Shown: positions 36,601 to 49,200 of the stretch, piece after piece
Numbering within the stretch: the stretch's first letter is position 1
How the letters are laid out: the number at the start of each line of letters is the position of its first letter
Source of the DNA: Ascaris suum
Taxonomy: Eukaryota > Nematoda > Chromadorea > Rhabditida > Ascarididae
DNA length: 64,000 nt
Reading direction: 5' to 3'
Assembly (NCBI GenBank): GCA_013433145.1
Contig: CM024176.1
Location: 9,100,520 to 9,164,519, forward strand
The notes under the pieces: model-generated
What the model was told of the DNA's origin: nothing
Database searches by the model: none
The model's input: the letters and a program-made list of their open reading frames with translations, nothing else
Made by a program: the position numbers and the translations under genes

Positions 36601-39600
36601 CGGTGACAAGCGTTAAGCGTAATGCGTCAATGCGACAGCACTCGACAATCATGACTGAATGATCTGCGAGTGGTGAGTTGACGTGAAGCGTACGGATAAG
36701 AGGAGTGCCACCTGAACATTCCGTTCGACAGTAAAGTGGAACATCTCATCCGAGAATTGTATAGAGCTCACAATGTAGAAGCGCTTGCTTTTAGACAGCT
36801 TTTTCAAGTAGCTCCTAAATAGCTTCACTTCCTTGCTCAAACAACCAGATCCAAGTACCTCAAAAGAACGCCTCAACGCTAATGCCTTTATTCCAACAAA
36901 TGCGTACAGGTAAGAAGGTAAAGTGGGAAATGTAGGTGCATAAACCATTAAAACTTTTCGTAAAACTCTTATCCTACTTCATACATTCATCTGTTCGTTA
37001 ATACACTTAAAACTGTTGAAAATCTGGAGTCTATGTGCATAGTCTTCAGCTTATTATTTCAATATTTTTAACGAGTTTATCCCTCGGCCAACTCACTTAT
37101 ATGCACTTGGGGAGCTCAAATTCATTACCTCACTTAATTTATTGCTCAATCACGGATCTAAAGAAATACATGGCCGTCTATCAATAAATTTCGATGATTT
37201 ACCATTACCTTCTTTTATCGACAAATACGAATTGTTTGTTTTTGTGGTTCGAATTTCAAATGAACTCATGAAAGCTGTTTGAAAGAAAGTTTTTTTTTTC
37301 AGTTCCATGAGTTCCTGCGTTTACGAGTGAGCGTAGAAATTATGGAGTGATAATAAACCTGCACAGACTTTTTAAATTCGCTTCAATGTTGAGAAATTTA
37401 AACGGCTTCAACTAATAAATTTGCATAAGCTCATATTTTTGTCATTTGCATGCATCATCCGAGTTAAGTAGAATATTTATTTGCCATTATGACGCATTCT
37501 TTTATTTTGAGCATTTATTCCCGTTTAAAAAAAATGACAAGGCAACATTTGCCTCTTAAAAAGTGAAGCGCAATATTTCAGCAGCAATATTATAAGGAAA
37601 TAGAGTTGAATGAATTGTCATCTAGCGATACATAGTTGTGAAATATATGCCGTATAGTAGTTTCGGTCAAAAGAGTTATATTCTTCTAAAAGTAGAATAA
37701 GAAAGATAACTCTATTAATGGAGCAAAGTACTTAAAGAGCAAGTATTTGATAAATTGTTACGCATTTCATATAATAGCGAATAAACCCATATAAGTGCAC
37801 ATTTCACTGTGCTTTTTTATGGATGATTCGTCAACAAAAAAATACGAATTTTATATGAGCCATTCTGTGTTTCTAATCGAGCCATATGCAAACAAATGCA
37901 AGTTAGCTGTCTACGTGTCACTAAGAACGTGCAAGCACAAAATCTCGTTCATCAGTAACCCCGCCCACAAGCGCCCTCATGAGCAAACCAGAAGAGGACC
38001 CACGGAGACTGCACCTTTAACCAGTTCTCGAAGGTAACATTGCGGCCGTGACAACATAGCCAGCTTCGTCGACCTGCTGTTCGAAAAGGTCGCGTGCACA
38101 ATACGTGAGGAAATGGCGGAAGCAACGCCACCACTACTCATCAGTGCATTGTCTTAGCTGAACGTCAGAGCCTCTCATGAAGGTGTTATAGAGTCCCTAT
38201 GCGTCCTTCGATATGATATTCACCAGTATTCTCCTCCAACTCAGTCTGTCTAATGTAGACCGCTATCAGCTAGCATTTTTATAACTGCTATGAGGAGCGC
38301 TATATTTCTCGTCTATACCGATCATGGTCGAATAGGTTAGTTGAGGTATACTAAATGAAACATGTATATGAATGAAGAAAACCACTTACTTGATAACCAG
38401 TGAAATTATTTTACTATAGATGAATGGGAATTTGTGATTGTCCTAAATTTCGCATTGAATCTATGCAATAGTATCGCGACTGATATAGGTTCTAACTCGA
38501 TTATTGACTTTTTACCTTTAAAAGAAGTGCTATATATTATACGGATACTAAATATGATGGCATTCATTTTTCATTAAGCAATGAGTATCGCCAGAGTTTG
38601 GGTCGAATTAAAAAAGAATTCTTACGGGAAATAATTGCAATGAAAAGAATGCTTAACAATTATTTTCTAATTCTTCGAAAATGTCGGGTGAAAAACCTTG
38701 AAACAAAACTGCAAAAAATATAGCTAACGAAGCTTCAAATTAATACGTCCTTCGCTGTGGACTAGGCAGCACGCCGCAGGCCTTTTTTGGCCATATATTT
38801 GTTTTAAGAGCAGTTCCAGTGCCCTAGCACTCCTGCTTGAGATATATGAATTCATCTCTACTAGATATTTATGAACCCATCTTTTCATTACAATCTAATA
38901 AGCTCGTTGTCATGAATCTTGCCGAGCAAATAACAAAAAATGACAATCAAAACAAATCTTTGGGTTTGTTGATGCAGTTCAAGTTTTGCATAAGGGAATT
39001 AGTGAATACGAATTCGTTAGCTCGCGAAGCAGAGATTTCCTATGCAGGAAAAGATGAATTAATGAACCTGAAAAAGGACCACAAGGGCTAGTCCAGTTTC
39101 GTTTGAAATAGCAATGTCCCACTAAGAAAAGCTGTTTTGTGCTAACTGGTCCGAATACTTCTGCACACCGTTAATCACGATATCTGTAATTATGCATTAT
39201 AAATAACTGCGAATTTCTGCAGCTATGCACTTCTCTATGAGCCAAGATAACCGAATTGCTCTTAAGCTCAGTATTCTTGCACCTAAACACTGATAAAATT
39301 GGAGCGAAGTGGGAAACGATTTTGATGATATCATTTGAATGAGCTGTATTGCTTAGTGAAATCTTGCATCAAAAAGCCTTTTCATTCGAGCAACCTAAGT
39401 GCCATCGATAGAGTACAGGAAAATGATCTGCGCATAACCTTTTAATTATGAAAACTGCAGCTTTCGCATACTAGACGCTCAAAAAACGACTTGCATATCA
39501 ACCATTGAATACTTAGAATTCTCGGATCATATTAAAAGATATTCAGAAGCTGGCCGGTAAGTATTACGCTAGAAAGAATTGCACCTGAAGCTGTGTGGTA

Positions 39601-41168
39601 TATTTTTGTTATGAGCATACATGGTGATGAAATGGACGAAAACATCTGCGGTTCTAAAAAGCGAACCTTCCCATGTAAGCAGACAACCTTATTAAATACC
39701 ATAAACAAAATGGTGCACGAAGGAGAAGGCTCATCAAGTGAGTCACATGTTGTGGTATAGTCTCTTGAAACAACTACAGGAAATCGAAGTTTTCTTTAAA
39801 TGGGGCATGAGGGAACCCAATTATTTCAAAAGACCTCAACGGTTGAATCAACGAATTTCAGAAAATTCCAATCCTTGCGTTTTTGCAATGACGCTCATCA
39901 CTTCAAGCAATCTCATATGTTCGAATATCCACCGACTACAAGTTTAGCATCGACCTGAGGACTTCCGCAACCATCGGTTTGATCCAACAGAAACATCATA
40001 TGGCGTACTATCTGCCCGTACACCTTCAGTTGTGGACTTCCGCGGCGAAATGAAAACTTCAGAGCAACAGCCATCTGTCAATCTAGAACTCACCCCGTAC
40101 AGTCTTATCTCAGGAATCATCGCACATGTTTATGCGCGAAAACAATGGTAGAAGAACTTTTGCGATGATCTGGAAACTTCCGAGTCAGCTCACCGCGACG
40201 TGGCAACAAATCTTCCTGCGCGATTACGCTCCATGAGATAGTGACACCTTGCGTCTCCATGTTCGAAGAGGAAAAGCTATATGCTTTCATGGCTGCTTCC
40301 TTGTATTCAGAGCAGGATATCAACATGTTGTTTCGCAGCAACAAGATATTCGACTCGCAAAGTGTCGAACACCTCATACTTAAAAATTTGCTGAAGTCTA
40401 AATGTTGCAGGATTCGCAATTAAAGCTGTCAAGAATCTCTTCGGATGACTTCTCTTCATGAAAACATCGAGTGCACTATCCCTGTCACCAAGACCTCATC
40501 TTACTAGTTCTTGTAACAGCTTTCTTCAGAAAAAAAAAATCAATTCTTCTAGAGTAAACTCTCAGCAGAAGCTCACTCAAAGAACTCTTCCCTATAGATC
40601 AATTTCTAAAAAAACAGATTAGTGTGTACCTCAGGTTTCGGGGACCTGAAGTTGGAACATCTGCAGACGCTCTGAGGATCGCATGATTGAGTCATCTCAT
40701 CTAATGATTTGATTTAACGACAACATCATATTCTCTACCTTTTCAGATTCGAAAAACGACGTCTGGTAGTGACATGAGTATTTCTGTGTGAGGTCATATG
40801 GCGGAGTTAATTTCAACAGTTTGCAGTCAGCCGCGGCTAACATAGAGGCCTCATAACTCATAGTGAAGGTCATAATCGGTAATTCTACACTCGAAAACGC
40901 TAACTGTGAATTTCAGTGACGTTCTGAACACTTCTGGGATCGAGACAGTGAGAGCATCACAGGTAAATCGAATGCATCCAACGGTGCAGCAACAGCGAAA
41001 AAATTTCCACCTTCAGCTTGACTATGAAGAGGTGTTATTTGAACCGATTTGGAGCGGCTTTCTATGTCAGATTTGGAGCTAGGGACCACAAGTCGGACTT
41101 GTGAGAACTGTCTCCATGAGTGCTTTCCATCATAAAGCTCTCTAGATAAATTGAAATTGGAATGGTTT

Positions 41169-41187
41169 GGGGGGGGGGGGGGGGGGG
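41169..41187. repeat. Poly-G tract, 19 nt
   Basis: Nineteen uninterrupted G on the plus strand, the longest G/C homopolymer in the window. A quadruplex-forming candidate. Confidence 0.95.
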
Positions 41188-42657
41188 AAATCTAAATCTC
41201 AGAATTTCTCAACCAAACTGTCGTAGTCTAAGACAAAATTTTGCAAAACGGTCGACTCTACTGAGAACTTCAGATCCTTATCTTCGATTAAAAGGGACAG
41301 CTTCATACTAGAGAAAGTGTGATAATTTCGGCGAAACATCTCCATTCTTATCATATTCGAAAAAATGATAGCATTTCAAAATTCATTTTCGCAGTACAAG
41401 TTTATTAATTCTGAACCAATTTTGAAGCTTTCGACCTCATTCACTTTCAAATCTTCACTTTCTCCAAAAGGCTGCTCGCCGATTTGGAACTTTTCTGCAG
41501 ACAAGAAATCCACCAAAAAAAGCCCAAAATTCGAGCGCTCACGGCATGCTGGTGAGTTCGTTGGCCCTGTATTGATCAGTTCATCCGAGGAGTGCAATGG
41601 CAAATATATAAGTCCAAGCAGATCCTCTTAAATGTGGATCTGCAGCAAAAGTGAATGCTTGTTATAAAGCCTTTATTTGACTTTCGTCATTTTACTCTAT
41701 GATCGGTAGATAATTATTTTATCATTGATGATAATGCAAAATCCAAAGTCGAACTTTTTTTAACTTAAGTCTTTGATGAGGATAAAACGTTGCCATATGC
41801 GTTTTGGGCATGTCATTTAGTGCAAGACAACGTGATAACAAAAACAACAATGCACGAGGCACCCAAATTCGCACAAAAATGTCATTAAAACTAGCATCGG
41901 TGGCTATTCACATATTCTTTTCAGCGCATTCAGAATGCAAAAGCTTTCATTGATTGCAAAATACAATGGAAATTTTGCACTCTAGTGTCATTCTCTAGAG
42001 CTTGACGTAATCTGCAGGAATTTTTTTGCAAAATTATCCGCTTGCCTCTGCAGTAGCGTTTAAGATGCTTCAATTATCTTCGAAAAAAAGAAAAAACCTA
42101 CAAATGCGTTGAGATTAGAAGCAAATTTCACAAGTGCTGGTGTTCGGATTAAACCTTTTGTAAGTCAACGTGCTCCAATAATCTGCACTCCACAAAACCA
42201 ACATGTATAACATGCTCGAAAATGCCTTATCATCCGTTGAGAGCACGGCATCACACGAGGAGAGGGAAGGGTTTGAAAGTGCAAATGGACAACTTTTATT
42301 TATTCTAACTGTTGACTGTGGCGAATATAGGTGGACGATTGGAGCAGAGAAATATTAGAAATGGCTGGTATGTTTTTGCGGTAATTTCAATAACATGATT
42401 AGCTGCTTAACGGATAAAATGTTCAGAAGCAGTATTTCCTGATGGTCATTTTTGAAAAAGAAAAGTGACAGATGATTTCGGGGAGCGCTTCAATACTTCT
42501 AAAAACGAAAAGTAACGAGTCATCCTTGGAAAAGTTCCAAATTTATCATAACAATTAGCGCATTTGTCACAGTTGCTAATCGCGTAAAAAATGCGTGAAA
42601 TATCGCCTGAAATTTTCATATTTCGATATTCTAACGCTGCACTGAACAAAGGCTTCA

Positions 42658-43101
42658 TTATTTAAGGAATTCTGCCATTTTCCTTTTGATGTGGTACTGA
42701 ATAGTGGCGCTCAGCTGGAAACGTGAGGAGATCACGCCAAAAAGTGTTCGAGCGAATCTGAACACTCTTAGATTCGTCGAGTCGACTAGTGCGGCTACCT
42801 CCTTCACCCAAATGAAGCGTACCACATCTTCTTGGTCGTCATGCAGACTTATGTGTAGGAAAGCTTTCTCGATGTCCGCAATTACGAGCACTGGTGCAAA
42901 TCGAGCTCGGAGCAAAATTCCATCCAGATTTGCGAGCAGTAGTAGCCCTCTGAGCAGCACGCCGTTTAATGAGTGCCCTTCTTTCTGCGCTTTCGAGGAT
43001 GCATCATACACGATCCTGATTTTCGTTGTAGCCTTATCTGGCCTAAAAACCGTCTGGTGTGGCATATTATACACTGGGCCTTCAGGCTTTGTATTTTTCA
43101 T
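42658..43101 (-). pseudogene. BEL/Pao reverse transcriptase, fingers and palm, truncated
   Basis: 147 codons: YNMPHQTVFRPDKATTKIRI, VYDASSKAQKEGHSLN, ADIEKAFLHISLHDDQ, VVRFIWVKE, and a final FGVISSRFQLSATIQYH. The first catalytic Asp (ADIEKAFL) is present. The second catalytic motif (YVDD-like), thumb, RNase H and integrase are missing because recognisable sequence stops at 42658. It is the longest open piece of the element and therefore the best probe for the family. Confidence 0.93.
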
Positions 43102-43160
43102 CTCTTCGATTTACCCGTCTTCAACTGTTCGTCGAATGTCTTCTCCTATGCACAGAGCAG

Positions 43161-43406
43161 CTAGGGATCTTTGTGGCGCCGTTTGAGTGATGTCTTCAGG
43201 CGACCCAAGTAAAGGCCAAAATTGGTATCCAGCTTACTTCCATCATCCTTCCATGGCCAGCCGCGGCAGTAGTACCCATCCTTGAAGGTGATGCTTTCGT
43301 TGAACCATTTCATGGCGACGTAGTCGTCCGTTTGTAGAAGGGGGTCAAGAACTCCTACGAGCTCCAGCTGCCAAAACTTTTCCAACTGGTCCTTGGCGTT
43401 GGCCAC
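43161..43406 (-). pseudogene. BEL/Pao reverse transcriptase, N-terminal extension
   Basis: LEKFWQLELVGV, a DDYVAMKWFNESI block and CRGWPWKDD match the LE.FW.LE..G and DG.Y.V.WPWK segments that precede the polymerase fingers in BEL/Pao Pol, ending GRLKTSLKRR. The frame then closes with a stop at 43161, about 60 bp before the next frame opens, so the Pol reading frame is broken here. Confidence 0.88.
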
Positions 43407-43499
43407 ACCGCAACAGTAACGGTTCGAGGGTTTAGTCTTTGAAGAGGCACCATAGCCTTACTGCGTCCCTGACCGCTAACCACGTCGCCGTGACGGATG

Positions 43500-43990
43500 C
43501 GTGCCAAATAGAATCCTGACGGCAGCATTGTTGACGCGCTTTATCTGAAGACCTCGTGGAAATAGTCCGCTCCCAAGAGCATCTGCGGTTTGACCATAAC
43601 CGTCGATAGACTGATGCTCCTTGTCGAACTCATCTGCCGTAGTATTTTCCCCCTTAGGTTGGCGACTGCAATTTCGCCGACCAATTTCGGTACTGAGTTC
43701 GCGCACGTGGTGAAGAATCGTCCATCAGTGCACCTTATCTTGAGTTTGACGCGCGCAGAGGTGCAGCGTTCGTCCCAGCAAATCCGACGATGCTGCTTCT
43801 ATGCCCAAATGCTGGACTATTTCTTCCTTGATGAATGAGCGTTCGCTTCCAACGTCGAGTAGCACAGGCGCTTTGAGCGTTTTCGTATATAGTGCATCGC
43901 ATCTGACCTCGGCAGTGGTGGATAGAGTAATACCGTTCTGTGTCGCAATAGCCGCAACGGTTCGAACCGTCCGAGCTTGGATGTTTCAGC
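43500..43990 (-). pseudogene. BEL/Pao aspartic protease relic
   Basis: The catalytic signature reads LLDVGSERSFIKEEIVQHLG at about 43803-43862 (family form LLD.GS..SFI), with the active-site Asp present. Further along, LLGADYFHEVF (about 43550-43585) corresponds to the conserved L.GADY..... motif of this domain family, and LPSGFYLARIRHGDVVSGQG follows after a stop. At least one frame shift and one stop interrupt it. Confidence 0.88.
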
Positions 43991-44083
43991 AGGGGTCTCC
44001 TCTTTCCCCTGGTGCGATCGATGCCACGTTTCACATACTGCAGTTTGATATCCATTGCGCTTGCAATGGTAGCAGGAGACATT

Positions 44084-45110
44084 TCATGTACAATCGTCTT
44101 GATTGTGTCCCTCTCTGAGACACTTGAAGCAAAGGCGTAATTGCTGAGCGCGGTCAAACTGCTCCTTCAAAGTGGCAAACTGTGGGCAAACATCGGTCCA
44201 CTGTGCTTCACTACAAAACGCACATACCTGTCGGGTAAAGTCGTGCTGTCTGCCCTTCCTCTCGGTCTGTCGTTTCGCTACTGCGGGTAGCGCAGAAGTG
44301 TGGCGTAAGCCTTCTTACCCCTTGCACCTCCCGAACTTCTTTGTTCTCGCCTTCCATCGTGTTTTTGAACTTGCCGATTCTCATATGGCGGTTTCTCTGT
44401 GGTCGCATTTCGCATATTCTCCCGAAAGCGGACAACTGCTTGAGGTTTGCTGCTCAGCTTTCGGACGCTCCAGGCTGCATCTACCCCTAGCGCTTTGCCT
44501 TTGAGATAAGACAGCGGATATAAAAGTTTTTCAATTTCTGCGAATGGTTGAAAGTCAGCTGTGTGCAGGAACGTGGCCCAAAATTGTGGCCGTTTACGAT
44601 ACTATCCGTCGAATTTCGGAATTTGCAATCTCGGCAATTGGATCGCACTTATAGGAGGGTGCGGCTGCGCCTACTGCAACGGCGTAGCGTTTCCCATAGG
44701 GACGCTGCCACTAGGCGAAGCTGGTCGGGCTATTTGAAGCTCGAGATTCAAATTAGCACTGTTGAGGACGTCAAACACGTTTCGAGCTTCACCTAATATG
44801 GTTAGGAAATTATCGGGAGCTTCTGCGAGACTCTGATAGATGGAGGGAGGCTTTATTTCCTTTCTCAGGTCCAGCGCGTAGCTGCTTGATGTACTCTAGC
44901 CATGCGCTATGGTCAGCCTCGACCTCCGAAGTGTGACATTCAATCTGCAAGTGGCACCATCCACTTGTAAAAGGGCTGTTTGGATGCCGCTTGTGGGTCA
45001 GGTTCAGCCGCAAGGTCATGCAAGTTGGGGAAACGTATGCTAGTCGCAGCAGCTTTTAACAAATTCGATTTCAGTCTTAGGGAGACTTGAAAAGCGGTGG
45101 ATGCCATGAG
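44084..45110 (-). pseudogene. BEL/Pao gag relic with zinc knuckles
   Basis: The N-terminal part reads TAFQVSLRLKSNLLKAAATS near 45050-45100. A later segment (about 44490-44642) contains LPRLQIPKFDG, a stop, FWATF, and YPLSYLKGKAL, matching the LPKL.LPKF.G...FW and LL.G.A pattern of BEL gag. The C-terminal knuckle region (44230-44084) is in one frame: a variant CAFC...QW...C segment followed by a canonical CFKCLREGHNQDDC box, then a TGA stop. A second box, CYHCKRNGYQTAVC, follows in another frame with the metal-binding His replaced by Tyr. Frame changes and stops show the gene is dead. Confidence 0.88.
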
Positions 45111-45496
45111 TGATCACAGTTACGCTGTGTCCTGAGCCCCATGTACTGAACAAAGAGTTCTTCACTCAAGTTAACAGTATAAGTGACACTCGATGTTGTC
45201 CTGCGGTCGATGCAACTAGAGAATTTACGCAGAATTAGTGATGAGAGTGGCACGATGTGCAGCGTTGACTGCCGAAATATGTACGATATTGTCGGAATAA
45301 GCAGGGGAAGGCAGCAGTGAAGACAAAAGGAATGTTGGAACGATCAGCTACTCGACACGAAGGAGCTCCCCTTCAGTTCCTGATCATAGGCCTCTCTCCC
45401 GTTGCCCGATCCTGCATCGCCTTCTATTTCTTCTGTTGCATCTGACGGCATCTTGTTTTTTTACGTTGCCATTTCCGCCTGATGCGCCTCGATTTC

Positions 45497-45513
45497 CACT
45501 CCTCGCTGGCGCC
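45497..45513 (-). other. Possible primer-binding region of the BEL/Pao relic
   Basis: The element strand reads GGCGCCAGCGAGGAGTGG between the AT-rich promoter-like region and gag. LTR element primer-binding sites often read TGGCGCC... . The first base expected (T) is not clear, and no LTR end can be fixed, so this is inference. Confidence 0.3.
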
Positions 45514-45691
45514 CCTGAGGCGGCTAGCCTCTTTTTGCCTTTCAACGGCTCCAGCGAGACGCTATGATGCGATTCGCGAGTCGCGACAATAGCATATAAA
45601 GTATATAGAAAGTATAGTAAGGCATAGAAAGCTGTCGAAAATATCCTAAGGTATATAAACGGAGGTTAGGTAGGTAACGAAAGTAAAGACA

Positions 45692-45714
45692 AAAACCGAC
45701 CTATGATCGGTTTT
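45692..45714. repeat. Hairpin (8-bp stem, 7-nt loop) beside the BEL/Pao 5' side
   Basis: AAAACCGA and TCGGTTTT flank CCTATGA. It lies in the expected LTR area of the relic, next to an AATAAAA on the element strand. It may be an LTR leader or poly(A) hairpin. It also reads as a stem followed by T-rich sequence on the plus strand. Confidence 0.55.
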
Positions 45715-45878
45715 ATTTTTGCAGATTTTGAATCATCGGTGCTGAAACCATTCAAATAAATCAATCGCCAAACCACCCACTTGAAAACCGATGTTCTTAT
45801 AAGAACGATATCGAGCGAGCTACACTAAGATCACAGATTGTGGCAATTATTAGGTGCTTATTACGCTAAGAATTTCTA

Positions 45879-46240
45879 CGCAATTTCTCTAACATTTTAG
45901 CTGAGAAGTAGTGAAGGAAATGATATATGTGTGATTGTAACTCATGTCATTATCTGAGGCATTCAGGTAGCAGAAAATCAACAACAAAAAAAGAATCAGA
46001 ACGTAATACATGCAAAGAGACGACATTAGGTGGTATTTAAATAACCCCAAAAGAGAGGAAACATTGGGAAAATGCAATGGGGCAATGAAGCAACAGCACT
46101 TCTACTTCATCTCCATGAAGGTTCCCCTTGAAACTGGAATTTAGAAAGTACGTTATGAGCTAATCTACAAACCATATTTCATGTTGATCATTTAGCTTCA
46201 GAAGGATTCTAAGATATTTTAAAATGTTAGAGAAATTGCG
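45879..46240. mobile_element. Possible MITE: 21-bp perfect inverted repeats, about 362 bp overall
   Basis: CGCAATTTCTCTAACATTTTA at 45879-45899 has an exact inverted copy at 46220-46240. The 320-bp interior has no transposase and only an 81-bp-class chance frame. Flanking target-site duplications are not obvious (TTCTA and CGTCT outside the repeats), so the true ends may differ. Such arm length and symmetry are unlikely by chance. Confidence 0.5.
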
Positions 46241-49200
46241 CGTCTTTCACACGATCTGGTCATGAAAAACTGTTTTTCTTGCAAAATTAACGCCATCGCA
46301 GAGCAACTGAAATGTCATAGCAATATTCCTCATACTTTATGCCTGTTAGGAGAACTTGCACGATTAGTTGGTCTATTAGGCAGAATGCAGAAGTGCAGAT
46401 CCCATCCGCTCATTCGTTGCCTCTTCTCCACTTATTCTGTAAGCCTCTATTTTATTGTTTGCATTTATTTACATACTTATCCTCTTTTTCCGCATGGAAT
46501 CGTTAATAAACATTCGATAACAGAATAAGCAGATTTCATATTTTGTATTATATACGTAGCGGTACAGTATGAGGTAATAGTATAGAGACCATGTTTCAGT
46601 AAGAAGTCGATGAAACTGACACTGACTACTTTCATTTATACACATCAACGACATTCATTCGGAGCTTTCAGTTGGTCATATTTATATGCATATATTTCAT
46701 ATATCACCTATCGGTGTTAATTTCTGTAACGAGAAGGAAATCAACTTTTTTATCATTTTAGAATCAAATGAGTACAATCTGTAAATTTCTTAAAAATTCA
46801 ATGGCAATATTTTGGGCAGCAATAAATTTCATGACATTTCCTGTTGCAAATTCTAGTGATTTTCAATTATGAAAACAGATAGGAAAATATATCGATGAAA
46901 CCTCAATATGCATATGATGAAATCGGATAATAAGGAGCCTCCCATATTCGAGGGGCATAAGAGATAAGTTGGTAGGGTATATGCTTTTACAACGCTTCTT
47001 ATAAATTCAACAATTTTCGCGGATCGCCTAACAAAAATAAAATCTGCCAATAACTCATCAATAATATAAATGATCCTATTATTCGCACAACACTTTATAA
47101 AAGATTCATTTTTTTAAACTCCAACCGAGCGAAGTAGAGATTAGGCAGGTTATAAAATGACAGAAATTTTTCGACAAATTTAAGCGTGACAGTAAACTCT
47201 TTTCGAATTTGAAGGATCGATATGAATGCGCTATTCAATTTATGGGCGATCACCGTTGCATACCAAATTTCATAGCTTTAGCTTCGGTGATTCCACATTT
47301 GAAATAGCGCGAGAAAATACAGATATAGGTGTTCATGTGCGCATGCAACATATCGCCTAATGGCTTTTTGATTATGCTTTGCAAACGCAAATTAACGAAA
47401 GCGTGCATGAAAAATCTATGGATGGTGCGCCCAAAGGTGGAAAAAGTTTCCTCTATTTGCGCAACACGACGCGACAGCATAGATCTTTGTTCTCATGATT
47501 GGGTATAGCAGGAAATAAGAAAGAAATTTTTCCCACAGAATCAATCGACTTAATGGCCGTCTGATAGAGGAATAACTACATGGTGGTTGGGCCGACACTG
47601 GTGAGCTCCAAAATGCTAAGTCACTCCATCTTGAAGTATTTAGAAGCGTTGTTCTCTGATTTCAGATGGGAATACGATGCTGATAAAAACAATGCAATAA
47701 AAAACAGTAACTCAATAACATCAAGCAATAATAACGGGAAATTTCTCTTGGTTGGTCTCATTCACTCTAATCCTCTCTCTATCTATATGCCCTTTCCCCT
47801 TACGATTGTATCGCCTGCTACAAATGAGTTTTTCTGAGTGAAAAAGTCTGTTTGCCATGCAAATCGACGCGGGTCTGAACAGTAATTTGAGAGCGATGTT
47901 TGCCCAAACAGCGAAAGAAGCACTTTTAGATAAGTTTGTGAGTGCAATCGTTAAAAGAATGATGCAATTTCTTGAAAGTGAATTCGAATAAGTGATGATC
48001 GTGTTTAGCACAAAAAACCTTTATGCGATTGGTGCTAACTTTTTATACGAACAGGTTTGTGAAAAATTTCCATTGCAGAAATTGTAGAAAATTTCCATTG
48101 CAGCTAAACTGAAATTGAACTTGTAAAAGGAAAATGAAGCAACAGCGAAAGGATTGTAGCAAAAGCAGCGCCAGTTTCGGGACTATAGAGATTATAAGAA
48201 CTCTAATGAGAAGGTATTAAAAAGACACTAATGGGAATAATAGTGGAAAAGAAGAGACTTCTAGGAGGATGGAGGTATAGCACTAGAGCAGGTGTCAAAT
48301 ACGAATATAATGGGTTTTTTGCGGTGCTATGAAAAAAAGGTAGAGCCTTCGTTTCCTCTTTTGGCACGTTCGCAAAAACGCCCGATGTGAAAACTCCGCA
48401 ACACCTCAAATAGCGTTTCACGGCAATGACGTATCAATGCCTCTTCACAATTTGCTCAAATATTAGCAACATCAGTCTTTCGGAATGATTGAATTCCATT
48501 GGTTTTCTAGCATGTAAAATTGCATCCAGGACGAAATTTAGCTAAAGTAAACCACTTTTTCCAAGAAGTGAATCTATTTCTGATGAACTCTTGGTTCAGA
48601 AGAAGAAAGTGAAGCAATTCTGAGGGTGTTTGAACAGTCTCTATCGTGAGCTCTTAAAGTATGACTATACAGGAGCCATTTCATTTTCCATAATTTAAGT
48701 GGCTTCTTACCGCAGATTTCATCGTTTCGTCATATAGGAACGGCTTATGCAATCCTGTGTAACAAATGCTCTTTGTGGGTGCAAAGTTTTTGCTCTATTT
48801 ACATCATTCCTATAAATTCGAAAAATTTAAGCGAACTTAACTTGTCTCATTTCTAAACTTTTCAGCTTACTCCAGTCGCCTCAAGTAGAAACATTTCCGC
48901 TCTCTTCACTTAGGGGAAAACATAAAAATCAAGTTGAATAAGTTGCCATCTCTCATAATTATTTCAGCACCTTTTATGATCGTTTGATTTTTGATCCATT
49001 GTGATGCATTCTCGGAATTTGTATATGTCTGACATGAAGAGCTTCCTCAAGCAACATTTCAATTGCTTATTCAAAAAAAAGAGAGCTTTTGAACTGCTTT
49101 GCAACAATTATACTCATTTGACTCCCAGCAAAATTGAACAACGCTTGAACTTCCTGTAAATGAGTTTTCTTTGTCGGCTTTTTTAACCGATATGATAGAT

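Larger units (their letters stand above)
42655..45720 (-). mobile_element. Decayed BEL/Pao LTR retrotransposon, 3'-truncated
   Basis: Gag, zinc knuckle, aspartic protease and reverse transcriptase segments occur in the order usual for BEL/Pao elements, all on the minus strand. They lie in different frames with stops, so the copy is inactive. Recognition ends at 42658, inside the reverse transcriptase palm. RNase H, integrase and a 3' LTR are absent. The 5' side has a promoter-like AT region (TTTATATACC near 45650 on the element strand) and a possible primer-binding region, but no LTR pair can be shown. The element is markedly GC-richer than its surroundings, which supports a separate origin. 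Confidence 0.92.

Noticed and set aside
42704..43186. 160-codon plus-strand open frame opposite the reverse transcriptase relic
   Set aside because: It is the antisense shadow of the BEL/Pao RT, whose conserved motifs lie on the minus strand.
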